Positions 11,046 through 22,119 of a stretch of 64,000 nt of DNA are shown here, piece by piece. How positions within the stretch are numbered: the stretch's first letter is position 1; the number at the start of each line of letters is the position of its first letter. The stretch comes from Isoetes taiwanensis (lineage: Eukaryota; Streptophyta; Lycopodiopsida; Isoetales; Isoetaceae). The position numbers were made by a program, and so were the translations under genes. The notes beneath the pieces are model-generated. The model did not search any database and had not been told where the DNA came from. It saw nothing but the letters and a program-made list of their open reading frames with translations. The stretch covers positions 2,839,396 through 2,903,395 of the forward strand of contig JAJEKV010000065.1 of assembly GCA_021234155.1 (NCBI GenBank), read 5' to 3'.

Positions 11046-11993
11046 TGTGACGTTCCAGCATAATATACGGTCTAAATACGTATATTATACTGCCACGCCA
11101 CTCTTACATGTCACCTTGATGACATGTAGTTGGGAACCGTAAAAGGTTGCACGCTAGGAGGCAACCTCGTATGTTGCACCTGTTGCACATGTCTATAAAC
11201 ATATGCTTTTAACCCCCTTGCCTCATGGGAAAACTCCATATGTCCTTTTAACCCTAAACCTAAAAGGTCATGTAAAAGGAACAAAAGGGAAAATCCTAAA
11301 CCTTTTCCATTTTTGTATTTCGGCTTTCTTGGGCCATTCCGGCCAAGCCGAGCTGCTAGTTCGCATTGCCAGATGCCGCCAAGCCGCCTTTGCACAACGG
11401 ATCCTCCAGGTTCAGTTGCCTTCAACCCAAGCAAAGGCATGGACGCGATTCGAGGTGCGGGAGCAAGCCAGAGATCAGGTAAACAGTGATTCTGTTGTGC
11501 AACACCGACTTATAGTCCGACAATGAGCTGGGATAGCATGTTAGATTAGCCTTAGCAGCCTTATAGATTTTGAGATCACCAGCCCTAACAAAGGAACCTA
11601 ACCATGTATGTTTAGGTAGATAGATTAGATGTTATTTTGTATTTCAGTTCTTAAGTGATGATGTTCTATCCTATGCGCACTCTTGTGTATTGGGAAGGGG
11701 GGTAGACCCTGAAAGCTTCAGTAATTGATGTATCCAGATAGCCTCATTAATTCCCAATTAATGCGGCCTATGCATAAGAGCCCGCCTGCCTGTGAGTGGC
11801 GGGGCTAGACCAGTGGATGAGGAGGACATGTCCCATTGCACATCGATCCCTCTGGTGTGTAAAGCCTACCAGGGCTCTTTGCGGACTCGGCCTAATGGCT
11901 TGCCACTGCATGTGGGCAAGGCATGGACTCGACACCTCTTGGGTGATGCATCGCCTTCAATGAGGTTCAAGTCGTAGACGGGTAGTGGCTCTC
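11046..11993 (+). repeat. E1 LTR, first part
   Basis: Begins TGTGACGTTCC and carries the LTR-internal block with GGTAGACC...TGAAAGC, GCGGCCTATGCATAAGAGCCC and GAGGTTCAAGTCG that is shared in diverged form with the E2 and E3 LTRs. At 11993 it is interrupted by E2 and continues at 25813. The remaining part ends in GACGTCACA beside a PBS, so this is the 5' LTR of E1. Confidence 0.8.
11989..11993. repeat. E2 target-site duplication, left copy
   Basis: CTCTC here and CCCTC at 25808-25812, one mismatch. Intact LTRs of the family read CCTCTAGCC at this point, which fits a 5-bp duplication at the E2 insertion. Confidence 0.65.
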
Positions 11994-13766
11994 TGTGATG
12001 TTCTAGGTATTTATACGGTTTACGTATGCATACTATGACACGTTACCAGTATTTAACTGGGTTCATTTAAAAGGATTTTATTAGCTATGCTAATAAAATT
12101 AGTGGATAAATAACCTAATTATGCTAATTAGATCATAATTATCTAAATGGAACTAACAGGGGAGCGCCACCTGGCCCAAATCGATTGGCCAAGTGGGACT
12201 TGCCAATTTGAGAGAAGAAATTGGGGTCCTACCCCATTTCTGCCCCAAAATCAATTATGGAAGAGGAGAGGAGGAGCATCTATTAGTTCTTGCCAATAGA
12301 CCCGAAGAATGGAGGCTTTCCGTGATAATGGCTCCAGCCAAGAGACTGGTTAGCCCCTAGATAGCTTGTACTTCTGCTAAAACTTCTTTGAATAGATGGA
12401 ATGGTTAAATTCTCTTGCATATGTGTCAAGATATATGTGATATCGAGACCACCATCTTGTTAGACGTGCTGAAGCAGTGACTCAGCACTCAGCACAGTGG
12501 TGCTGAGAAAGTGTTGAACTGAACACAGTCAGCACCTTATTAGCACTGAGCACCGACATAACTAAGTATCGGCTGTTATTAGTGGGCGGTGGGTGAACGG
12601 CTAATACTATTCTTAGTATCACCATTTTGTTTATATCATTGTACTTCATGTATTGATATAGAACATTGAATGCAATTCCATTTTGCCTTTGTTTTGGGAG
12701 CTTGCGCTCTCGGATATTGGTCTGCATCCCCTTCTCTCCCTTTCTTGGTGCAACCTTGACAATATGTTATTATAATGATGATGGATATTTGAATGGTGTT
12801 TATATTCTTTCTTTCTGCTCCCTCCTTGTATTGAGATTAAGGGAAGGGTAGAGACTTGAAAGCCTCTTAGAACTAGAGATGTTTCTAGCTAGACCCCCTT
12901 AATACTCAATAATTGCGGCCTGTGCACAAGAGCCCACCTGGCTGTGAAGGCTATCGCGTGATTCAGCACCAGACGAGCACAATGGTGAAACCGGGGTGGG
13001 GTCTTGCCTAGCACGGCTACAAGACTCCTACAGTGTGCTAGGCTTATAGCCGGTCCTCAGGGTGGGGCCGAGTATGGGTCCGACACCTTCTGGGTCGCGG
13101 GAGCGTGCCTATATGGACGTCCTGGGCTCGATGGGCGCGCTTGGCGGTCCATGCATTTTGGGGGGTTCAAGTCGGATCACGGATGGGGGGCTAAGGAGGC
13201 ACACATTCCCATTATGTTGGGGAGGGACACTTCCGACACCTTCATTGGTAGGAGATGTAACTTGGGAGTAGTCTCATAGGGTGATTCCATGAGATTGCGT
13301 CTCCGGAAGGCTATAATCATGCCATAGCATGTTTTAGCCTATCTGCAAAGTGTGCACAGGAGGGCGGATGGAGTGGACTACCCTAGCCATTGTCTTATGC
13401 CAGCCAACACTATGTTATACTCCTGTCTGTTGATACCCTGAGGCCTGACCGTCAGTTGATCCCATGGAGTCTGAGCCCCATTGCTCATGTTATTTATGGT
13501 TGTATTGTCTTTTCGTTGATGATAATGGATGGGCCACCCTTCATGGTGGTATATTATTTCAGCATGATTGTTGTATGCTAACATGTATGTACACTTCTGC
13601 TGTATAGGATTCCCATAGAGGACGTGGGACGAATGACACCTCCATGTTCCTCGCCCAGTCACTTTGGTCATCCCAAGTGGTCCAAGTATAACGGCGTAGT
13701 CGCCATGGGAGGGGAATTCTCGTATTTGTACGATGGGAGCACCGTATAGATTTTGGGAGCGTCACA
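11994..13766 (+). repeat. E2 5' LTR
   Basis: Matches 24375-25807 over most of its length (for example TATGCATACTATGACACG, GGGGAGCGCCACCTGG, GGTTCCATGAGATT). It includes a 338-bp solo LTR absent from the right copy. The ends are TGTGA and TCACA. The net LTR length of about 1.4 kb is long for Ty3. Confidence 0.88.
12424..12761. mobile_element. Solo LTR inserted in the E2 5' LTR
   Basis: 338 bp with terminal TGTCAAG...CTTGACA, flanked by a perfect 5-bp duplication ATATG (12419-12423 and 12762-12766). The right LTR of E2 has the empty site: TTCTCTTTCATGTG runs straight into TTATTATAATGATG near 24808-24826. TG...CA ends, a 5-bp duplication and no coding sequence indicate a solo LTR of another family. 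Confidence 0.85.
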
Positions 13767-13767
13767 G

Positions 13768-13779
13768 TAGTATCAGAGC
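13768..13779 (+). promoter_or_regulatory. E2 primer binding site
   Basis: TAGTATCAGAGC, 11 of 12 bases of the initiator-Met tRNA complement TGGTATCAGAGC, one base after the LTR end. The following sequence TTTTGGTAGACCAAG is shared with E1 and E3. Confidence 0.88.
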
Positions 13780-14755
13780 ATGATTTTGGTAGACCAAGTC
13801 ATTGCACTGGCCATAGCCTAACTCGTTAGTTGGCAAGACTTTGTCTTAGGTTAAAGTATCCCAATTCTGTAGTTAGCACGCGGGTTGACCCAGTTATGGA
13901 AGTACTAACTTAGTTTATTAGGAGAGTGTTCTATAGTAGAGGGAGTAGGTTCTGATGGTGAAGCAAGGGGTTCGTATGTTCCAAGCGCCATAACTTTCTC
14001 CAGGTAGCTCGGATGGACAAAAGTCGTATTAATTAAAGTGGGACTCATTCCATTCCCACTTTTTTTGGGAACCCTGTTAATTTACACAAAAAGAAGCACC
14101 CTGACCCGAAAACTGGCCATAATTGGAATTTTTGTCTATTAGTGTGCATCCAAGCTTTTCTTCCAGTTTTCTTGGATAGCTTGTCGAGAACAAGAACAAT
14201 GCAACGCAAACATAGGAATTTCATTACAGCTTGAAACCAAAGTTCTAATTGAAAAAGATTCTTAGTTGAACATTTTGGCTTTATTTTCTTAGGTGGGTAG
14301 ACAATAGATCACAAATTCCAACAAAATTTAAGCAAATTGTTTACTTAATCACCCAAAAATACTAGTTTTGAGATACCTTATATTTATAAATGGGCTCATT
14401 ACAATATATATTACAGTGGGTGAAGAGACCATAGTGGTGGTATGGGCACAATGATTACACCCTCTTCACACATGAACCACCTAGTGCAAAGGCGTGGGCT
14501 CTCTCTCTAGTCCGGGCGACTTCTGAGGGCGATAGAAATTTGTATGAGGAGTTCCTTTATGGACCCGCGTGCTTGTATGTCAAGTGATGTCACCACCCTC
14601 TTTCGGCACCTTTCTTCAATGGCTGATCTTTTCATTGCTCCCAAGCATGTACTATCAGTCGAGATAAGGACTGCAAAGAGACAAAATCAAATTAGTCAAG
14701 AAAATAAAATAAAACCACGGTTCTTAGGGCCATTTTGGAAAATCTGAGGCATGAA
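13780..14755 (+). other. E2 leader, noncoding
   Basis: No ORF with family features. AGTCGTATTAATTAAAGTG (14027-14045) recurs inverted at about 17707-17730 (CACTTTAATTAAATACGACT), bracketing the repeat-rich part of the leader. Confidence 0.5.
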
Positions 14756-15200
14756 AAGCGGCTCGGAGGGAAAAACACGAGGTCGAGAAGGCCTTTCTCG
14801 ACTTCGCGAGTCGAGAAAGGCGACTCAAAGTGAAAAGCATAAGTTTTAGGGGTCGAAGGCCTTTTCGACTTCGCTGAGTCGAAAAGCGGACTCGAAAAGC
14901 AGCGGGTTTTAGGGATCGAAGGCCTTTCGACTCGCTTGAGTCGAAAAAAGCGATTCAAACAAAAGCAGCGAGGTTTTAGGGGTCGAGAAGGCCTTTCTCG
15001 ACTTCGAAAAGCGAAAAGCATAAGTTTTAGGGTCGAAGGCCTTTCTCGACTTCGCGAGTCGAAAAGCGGCTAAACAGGCATGGGTTTTAGGGATCGAAGA
15101 AGGCCTTTTCGACTTCGTGAGTTGAGAAAAGCGACTCGCGAAAAAATGCAAGTTTGAGGGGCCTTTCTCGACTCATGAGTCGAAAAAAGGCGACTCAAAA
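14756..15200. repeat. Palindromic tandem repeat in the E2 leader
   Basis: About seven diverged units of roughly 60-75 bp. Each has a fold-back core such as TCGAGAAGGCCTTTCTCGA followed by CGACTTCGCGAGTCG and AAAAGC...GTTTTAGGG. The open frames here are by-products of the repeat. Confidence 0.8.
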
Positions 15201-16785
15201 GTAAAAAAGGGCAATTTCAAAGCTTCGAGTCAGAAGGTCGAGAAAATGAATAATCTTCAAACATCCTATGTATTTTCTATGAAAAAATACCCTCGCCATA
15301 AATTTCCTCACGTATTTTCCATGAAAAATAGACCCTCCCCATGTATTATCTAATGGACACATATCAATGGACCCTCCCCTTTCTAATGGACCATACCATA
15401 TAGCTATATGAAGGGGACCATTGGGCTCATATTTGCTATGTAAAGTAATGCCTAATGCACATGTAAATAGCAACATATGCACCTATAATGCACATTATAA
15501 CCTATGAGAGCCTATTAGACCTATGCATTAAATCTATTAATATGCATTAGACCTATTAATATGTACTTGTCCCCATTTGGTGTCTTGAACCTTCAAAATG
15601 GGTTAAACAAGGTGTAAATTATATCATGATCTTCGCAAAGTTAAATTTTTACCTTAGAATAAGAATATATGCCTAGAAAACGTGCACCATGGGAACATAA
15701 TGTTTAACGGGTGAGCATAGTAGCACACACATAAAAAGAGGAAATTGGGGACACGTCAAAATATAATCCTATATTATTAGCATTTATTTTACACTTTCTT
15801 TTTCAATGTATTATTTTACCCTTTTTTTTCCCGCCCATGCTTGAATTTTAAAATCATTTATTTTATTTCAACGTATTTATTTACCCCTTTTTTTCTAATA
15901 CCCCGCCTTTTTTTCCCGCCCATGCTTGAATTTTAAACTTTGGTACATACCTTTGAGACAGAAGTTCATTTGTACTGCTTGGAAGAAGCTCCCAACGCCA
16001 TAGCTCCCACCGGCTTGCTAATCAATTTCGGCTTGGCCGATTTGCCCGTTCAAGCCAGAGGATCCATCGTTTACTCCACGAAGGGCATGTTCCTGACATT
16101 GTCTGTGTTCACAAGTCGATCCAGCAAACCAGAGCAGCTTAAATTATCAAGAAAACATAGCAGCATTTCTATTCTGTGTCTTGGAATCCGAGACTGCGAG
16201 ACCAATGCTAACGAGTCAAAAGCTCCTCCGGAGTCCTGCCATCGTGGATACCATCATCGGCTATGGCGTTCTTCAGGCTATGGCAGAATCAGGCCGGCTG
16301 CATCATGCTAGATATGGCAAAAAAACATTACATGGATGGATAAGATGCGGATGGCTTTTTTTTATTCCGCTCATATGTATCTCCCGGAGTGTTGGATCTT
16401 TCCTGTTGGATCTTGCAGCTCTATTATAAGAATGGGCAAAGCCGATTCTTCAGGCCGACTTCCTTGAAGTGATTCATGTGGATCCGGCAGTCTATCCTTG
16501 AATCCGGCAGTCATGTGGATCCGGTTCTTAATCGAGCATTCCTAATCGAGCCAGAATCGAGAAAAACCATTCTGCTCTGTTTCAAGAACGTACCTTACAG
16601 AGGTCTAGCTATGGCGGCCTCGACGAAAATGTTGATGTCACTAATCGGAGCCTGCATTTTGAGCATGTCACAGGCGAGGGATTCTAAAGCGGTCTGCGGC
16701 TGAAAAAGCGAAAGGTTCATGGGGATCAGTTCGATCGAAGCGCATTTCTTCCGACAAGGACAAAAGGCTGAAAAGGGGGATCTGA
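15201..16785 (+). other. E2 leader, mostly noncoding
   Basis: AT-rich to about 15940, with a direct repeat of TTTCCCGCCCATGCTTGAAT (about 15828 and 15912). 15940-16311 is open in one frame but has no recognisable domain. CGGTTCTTAATCGAGC near 16524 is an outlying copy of the repeat at 17028. Confidence 0.45.
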
Positions 16786-16990
16786 GCATGGCTATGGCGG
16801 AGGGGGAGGGCTATGGAGGAGGAAAGGGATCACGGAGGAGGGCGGTGGCTATGGCGGAGGTCGGCTATGGAGGATCAAGCGGAGGCTATGGGGAAAATAG
16901 GGCTATGGAGAGGAGGTTCGAGGCTGCTATGGCGGAGGTGGAGGGGATATGGAGGAAGTCAGGGAGGCTATTGCGGAACTCCGTTGGGAG
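16786..16990. repeat. GGA-rich minisatellite
   Basis: Irregular repetition of CTATGGCGGAGG and CTATGGAGGAGG. The Gly/Trp/Arg-rich open frames across it reflect the repeat. Confidence 0.7.
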
Positions 16991-17027
16991 GCGGTCCTAC
17001 ATTTTTTCATCCTAATTCTGTATAGAG

Positions 17028-17205
17028 CCGGTTCTTAATCAAGCAATTTGAATTGGTTGTTCCAATTCTCGACTCACTAGTAATTACAATACAATCCAGG
17101 TTCTTAATCGAGCAATTTGAATTGGTTATTCAATTCTCGACTCACTAGTGGAGAAAGAGAACAATGAGGGATTTATGTTTTCCAATTCTCGACTCACTAG
17201 TAGAG
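17028..17205. repeat. Tandem repeat of about 70 bp
   Basis: GGTTCTTAATCAAGCAATTT followed by TTCCAATTCTCGACTCACTA occurs at 17030 and 17098, with the second half again at 17180. Confidence 0.75.
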
Positions 17206-17326
17206 AAGAGGGAGAAATAGTTTATATTTTTTTTATTAGTTATTTATTTAATTAAATTAATTAAATTATTTTATAATTAATTACATTAATTATTGATTAT
17301 ATTTTGATAATATGTCTCAATGGATA

Positions 17327-17580
17327 CGTTCCCTTGCCCTTGCCCCTTCTTCTCCCTTGCCCTTGCCCTTGCCCCCTTCCCCTTGCCCTTGCCCCTTCTT
17401 CTCCCTTGCCCTTCTTCTCCCTTGCCCCTTGCCCCTTGCCCCCTTCCCCCCCTGCCCCCTTCCCCTTGCCCCTTCTTCTCCCTTGCCCCCTTCCCTTGCC
17501 CCTCTTCTCCCTTGCCCCCTCTTCTCCCCCCCTTTCTCCTCCTGTCTTCCCCTTCCCTCCCCTTTCGATCTCACCTCGCT
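17327..17580. repeat. Polypyrimidine minisatellite
   Basis: About 250 bp of almost pure C/T on the plus strand, built from CCCTTGCC and TTCTTCTC units and interrupted mainly by single G residues. The overlapping Leu/Pro-rich frames are not genes. Confidence 0.85.
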
Positions 17581-18122
17581 CAACTTTCTCAACTATTTAT
17601 TTGGAAATTCTGTAAGAAAATATTACGAACCAGTCCTTGTTATATGATGTGAAATTTTGATGTCAATATGACTCCCATTTTCAGTCCGAGTCCCAAAATT
17701 CAAGATTTGTCCCACTTTAATTAAATACGACTTACAAGATTTCTGCGCTAACACGTCGGACATGGCCCAAATACCCTAGGGGCATTGACAACTGGCATTA
17801 AAATGGCAAAAAAGTACTCAGGTGCCGCTCTAATTGGGCGTCTTAGAATCTTAAGAGGAGCATGTATAATTCAAGCGTTGCCCGACGTATAAAAATGCGT
17901 ATTCCGTTGCCATATAAATTTTTTTTTTTAAAGAGTTAAAACCAAAAAATTTTGAATTTAAAAATAAAAGTGACAGTTATTTTTTTTACTCTTCTCTTTC
18001 GCTTGAGCGCCCGTCCGCCATAGCCGCTGGCGTAGAAGCTTCAAGCGCTCTGCCTCCGCCTTTGCCCTACACTGTTGTCACCTACTAGCGCCTCTTCTCT
18101 CGCCTTGCTTTCTCCATTTCAA

Positions 18123-19374
18123 TGAATATGGCACGCACCAAAGGTACCCTAAGTCCCAGCAACTTTAGTGTGCCCCAAATATTTGCCCAACTTGGAGAGC
18201 ATCTCGCCACTGACCCGCATCTGGTGGAGCTACTTTTGACTGAGCTCGTGCAACGCTTCGTCTAGGATTCCTTATCCTATCTTCCACTTGTCCGAGCGCT
18301 TCTTGATAAAGCTTAACCTCCTCCAGTAGCCCTATACCTTGGTCGAACAGCCCGACCAAGTTCTGATGTTAGTCAAGTTTTATCCGCCTGCGTGTGTGGA
18401 AGTTACGGAGGAAGAAGCCCGTCCAGGAGAAGCGCCCGAGGATCCGAGAACTTGCCAGAGTGGGGATGACGGGAGATGGAGATGGGGAGCTCCAAAGGTC
18501 GGGGGAACTTGAATATGTTTATCTGAGTGATGGAAGAGCCATCATGGCCGGAAATCCTTTCGACCTTCCTCCTTACGAGTACGATGAAGCCACCCAAAGT
18601 TTTGTTTGGGGTTAGCTTCCACCCTGCTTTAAGGTGGACCACTTGATAGAATCTGGTGGACATGTAAGCGGCGGACCGCTATCATCTTGGGCTGCTACGG
18701 AGGATTACGGCTGACTTGGCCCGAGGTTGGCGAGCATGGCTGCGGCATGTGCCACACAAGAAGAAGCCGATAGGGCAAGCAGAGAAAAACTTGCCAAGCG
18801 AGTTGGGACCAACGGCGACAACCAAACCCAGGCGGGGATAACGGTAGCGGCCACGACTAGACGAGAACCCTCACGGTTAAGAGCGGCGGCCAATCTACGC
18901 CCATAAAGTGGGGGATCATGTATAAGGAGAAGCTCAAAGGCTGTTGGGGGTATTGGGAAAACCACAAGTTCTACGGCAAGGCAGGGTGGATGCAGCAGAG
19001 CCTCACCCGATAACGAGGGGGCAAGACCTTGCCCAGAAGCCAGCCTTGAGACCCGAGGAGAAGCGCCCCCAAAGAAATCACATCATTCAAAAGACGCAGT
19101 GGCCTTAAAGGGAAATTTTCAAGTACCAGAAGACCCGCGGAGGCTGGCTTTCTGAAGTTCCCCTTCGGGCCTTGGTCAGGTGAGATAGCCGAGGAATTCA
19201 AAGGCCCGACTGCGGTTCGGACTTTTGCCATCCTTGCATTGTAAGAGGCTGCTGAGGCTTACTTGATAGCCTTTTTGGGGATGCCAACCTTTGTGCCATC
19301 CATGCCAAAATGGTTACTATCATGACGAAGGATTTGGCTCTCGCCTGAAGAATCCGGGGAGACTATAACTAGCT
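18123..19374 (+). pseudogene. E2 histone H3-like gene, decayed
   Basis: A reading region between the PBS and ORF-X whose C-terminal third is a histone H3 core. It opens with ATG at 18123 (MNMARTKGTLSPS), preceded by a TATAAATT-like stretch at about 17912 and a pyrimidine-rich leader. 18394-19107 is one frame with several stops (includes LPPYEYDEATQSFVWG and QEEADRASREKLAKR) and runs into KKSHHSKDAVAL. From 19109 a shifted frame gives REIFKYQKT and PLRALVR; a third gives EIAEEFKG and EAAEAYLIA; then NLCAIHAKMVTIMTKD and RIRGD. These align in order with H3 alpha-N, alpha-1, alpha-2 and alpha-3. At least three frameshifts and several stops: not functional. The N-terminal part has no recognised domain. 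Confidence 0.85.
19060..19374 (+). pseudogene. H3 histone fold of E2
   Basis: The core listed separately for its position. Canonical H3 features visible: VALRE (alpha-N), LVR followed by EIA (alpha-1), EAAEAYL (alpha-2), NLCAIHAK with loop 2 VTIM (alpha-2 end and loop), KDLALA and RIRGD (alpha-3). Its C-terminal half is closer to canonical H3 than the E1 copy is, which suggests capture of an ordinary H3 followed by divergence. Confidence 0.88.
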
Positions 19375-19597
19375 TGTTCTTCAAGCATTTTTCCTTGTAT
19401 CAATTTTGTATATATATAAATATAATCAAATTTTGTCTATCCAAACTTTGTCTCGAAAAAAAAATTAAATTAATTATTTAGTTATTAACGTTGACGTCGG
19501 CATGAAAAGTTAAAAGGTGTACCTAATAACTTTTAGGATTTCATTCTTTCTCTTGCTTCTCTTGTTTCTTCTTCCTCCTCCACGACTTGCGGCTTCA
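19375..19597 (+). promoter_or_regulatory. Spacer with possible promoter for ORF-X
   Basis: AT-rich spacer with TATATATAAATAT near 19412, followed by a TTTCTTCTTCCTCCTCC pyrimidine tract ending just before the ORF-X ATG at 19598. This looks like a TATA box and a plant 5' leader, so ORF-X could be a separate transcription unit. Inference from position and composition only. Confidence 0.35.
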
Positions 19598-20137
19598 ATG
19601 ACGACCTCAACTCTGCTCCAATGGTATCAAGATGGCAAGCACTGGGATTCTCAAGTCCCCTTTGACCTCCTACAACCTTTTCTGCTCCAGAAGGTGGATC
19701 TCATCACCAACATACAGGCCCACCCTGATTATGCAGGCTTCCTTGAGTTTTATACTCAAGAGATGCTCCCTCTCTGCATCCCTCTCGGAGATCCAGCCCA
19801 GCTCTACTTAGAAAGAGCTATAGTAAGGGAGATGTTGGGAAGTGATACGCATGCCTACGATGTTCTCAAAGGCAAGCTCGGATAAGACCGAAATCCGCCG
19901 ATAGTGACACATGAGGGCCAACAATACCTTGAAGTGACCTTTGCGCTGGCCATCCTCATGGATCAGTATGTGGAGGATGAGACTTTGCCAGCAGAAAAAG
20001 GCAAAGCACATGAGTTCTCTGATGAGGAAGACGACGAGTACATCAGGGAGGATGACTTCGTCCGGTGGAATCAACTAGCAGAACAAATGCCTCCACCCAG
20101 AGGCAGGAGCACGGTGACCCGGTCGGGGATAGGTTAA
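19598..20137 (+). pseudogene. E2 ORF-X, first part, unknown function
   Basis: ATG at 19598 opens a frame to 19885 (TTSTLLQWYQDGKHWDSQ, VPFDLLQPFLLQ, YAGFLEFYTQEMLPLC). After one in-frame stop it continues in the same frame to 20137, with an acidic stretch (EFSDEEDDEYIREDD) and a basic end. I do not recognise the family. The start resembles E3 53428 (MAPTYFGEWYNNTG, then VPTEEAFQAFDHLF), and the bases before the ATG (GCTTCA and GCCTCA) are alike, so it is a shared component of these elements. It lies between the H3 gene and gag. Confidence 0.65.
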
Positions 20138-20748
20138 ATGCATTACAAAATTCAAATTCACGGCGTATAAAGTAAAAAAAATGTATTTTTTTAATAAAAT
20201 CGTATTTAGCGTCGATTAAAAAGATTGCGGTAGGAAAAAAAAAAAGCGTCTGTGAACGATTAAAAATCGGCGTCTGCGAAATACTATAAACCCGTCTGGC
20301 GAAAAACTTTCGCATATCGCGAAAACGAAGGTTTCGCGCGTCTGCGGTTTTCAAATTTCAAATTCGTAAAAAAATTTCTTTTTTTTTTGCTACCGTTTTA
20401 TATAGTTTGGCGTCGCAGCGGTTTATAGTATTCAGCGTGCGTAAAATTGAAATTTCAAATTAGATGTCAGCGAGTTTTGTTTTTTTTTTTGTTTTTTTTT
20501 CTCCTTTCAGCGTCTGGCAGCAAAAAGCGCAAAACAGAAGGTTTCGCGGAAAAAAAAACCTTACATTTGGCGTGAATTGTTCGGCGTCACGTGAATTAGA
20601 TGTTTTTCGCGTCGCGAAAATCTTCGACAGCCAGGAATTTTTTTTTTGGAAAGTATTTTATACGTTTTATACGACAAATATGTGCCGTCTCATACAATTC
20701 ATACGTATTCTGTATAAAACGTACAGCGTATTGAACCTATCCCTGCTT
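20138..20748 (+). other. AT-rich insert splitting ORF-X
   Basis: Unlike its neighbours: T-runs plus recurring GCGTCTG and TTTCGCG motifs, and inverted pieces such as AATACTATAAACC (about 20279) against GGTTTATAGTATT (about 20419). No protein features. It may be an inserted element or an intron-like spacer; E3 also has a gap between the two ORF-X parts. Confidence 0.5.
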
Positions 20749-21642
20749 CCAGTTATCTATCACCAGGGACAGGAATACCTCCTATTGGAGGATGTTATAT
20801 GGACATACCATGTAGTGGCTAACTTGAGGGCCAGAACGAAAGTGCAAGTGCTTTATGAGCTCACTGAGTATTGTATGGATGACTTCATCGACTTTACGCC
20901 GGTTGAGCTCCCTATGGAGGTACAACAACTACTCCAATTTCAACAGGAAACCATTGAGCCGGCTGACACACTTCTCTGGCTAAGAGATCTTATGCTTTGG
21001 GACCCTCCATCCCAGCCTCCTCAAGAAGCTTTCACTGCTATGGGACCTCACGTCCCGAATATTAATATGGTTGATATTCCTTCGGAGTCGGATGAAGAAG
21101 GGGAGGATCTCTACAATAATCCAGGTCATCTGAAGGAAGAAAAGCAGGAACGTAAGGAGGAAGAGATCACCATGGATGTTGATAAGGAAGTGGCTACCTC
21201 GGTCTCACCACAGGTTAAAGCGTTGGGGAACCACCTCACACGCTTCTTCCTATCCGCTTTTCGCCAGGGACAGGTCCTTTTTGTGGCATGAGACGTAGCC
21301 ACAGAGGCCGAAGCATTGTGGTGGAACCTCCATGCATTGTCTACCCTGGCAGGCCATAAGAAGCTCCCCTATCGCACCTTCACCTACGTGCTCGTGCACC
21401 GGGACTTCGCTTTGCCTGCCTTGGGACAAGATATAGCACCGTGGATGAGCATGGAGCTCCTTGTGGCCGCCCCTTTGCCCACTGCTTACCCACCAAAGAT
21501 TGCTTCTCTTGTTGCCACCACCGTCGACCCAGGGGTTGCTCTTCTATTACTCTGCTACGTCATCGACAGCCTCCACCGCCTCCTACACCAATGGATCAGG
21601 ACGCAGGACCTAGTTCCTAAATATAGATTTGTGGAATTATAG
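20749..21642 (+). pseudogene. E2 ORF-X, second part, unknown function
   Basis: One frame from about 20749 to 21642 with a single stop at 21289-21291. Visible segments: QGQEYLLLEDVIWTYHVVAN, LTEYCMDDFIDFTPVELPME, a long acidic linker (ESDEEGEDLYNN, then KEEKQERKEEEITMDVD), then ALGNHLTRFFLSAFRQGQV and ALSTLAGHKKLPYRTFTYVL. E3 54059-54758 has the same order (EEEEYLFDNDILQLSYCLEE, NLIDYSYQEFPREVAE, ALSGFGKHAKIRENTDHVIL), so the two are homologous. No known domain recognised; two globular parts joined by an acidic linker is all that can be said. Confidence 0.7.
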
Positions 21643-21765
21643 AGTATGGCCTTTGGCCATTACAATATATGTACCAGCAGTTTTATGCCCCTCTAAATAC
21701 AAATTTTGTTCTTCCTACCTTACTTGTCTTTCTTCTTGAGAAATTCTAAGTATAAGGAATGACTT

Positions 21766-22119
21766 ATGGATTGTACATCTATTTTCGGATTTGTTGTAGG
21801 ACTAGAAGTGTCGTATTGCCCCATAAAAGGGTGGAAAATTGTCACGCTCCTTCGTGACAAAGCTCTCCAAAACTTGCAACACGTCGTGCAACGAAGTTGG
21901 TACTATTGGGAATTCACCAACGAAGAAGTATTCATGGATGCGGATGACCACTTATGGGAGCTATTTTACGCAATGCGTAACTTCTTTAATCTATTGGTCG
22001 TAAACACGACCCTTGAGTATCAAGATCTTATCATCAAGGCTTGGGCCAAATATAAATTAGTGCGTGCAGTAAGGGAGAGTATCCATTATACGGTCCTTCA
22101 TCCCCTTACGACACCATAG
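21766..22119 (+). pseudogene. E2 ORF-X, possible third part
   Basis: A 117-codon open frame containing LLRDKALQNLQHVVQRSWYY and YQDLIIKAWAKYKLVRAV. It is separated from the previous part by 120 bp of pyrimidine-rich sequence ending TTTGTTGTAG at 21796, which resembles a plant 3' splice site, so it may be a further exon. No family recognised and no clear counterpart in E3. Confidence 0.45.

Noticed and set aside
14692-15151. Two Arg/Pro/Lys-rich frames on the minus strand
   Set aside because: Produced by the palindromic tandem repeat; no conserved domain and stops elsewhere in the repeat.
17304-17652. Three overlapping Leu/Pro-rich open frames and one Gly/Arg-rich frame on the other strand
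   Set aside because: They are reading-frame by-products of the polypyrimidine minisatellite; open in several frames at once with no domain.
18123-18160. MARTKGT as a true H3 N-terminal tail
   Set aside because: Only five to six residues match, and the continuation is not an H3 tail; kept as a curiosity, not as evidence for H3.
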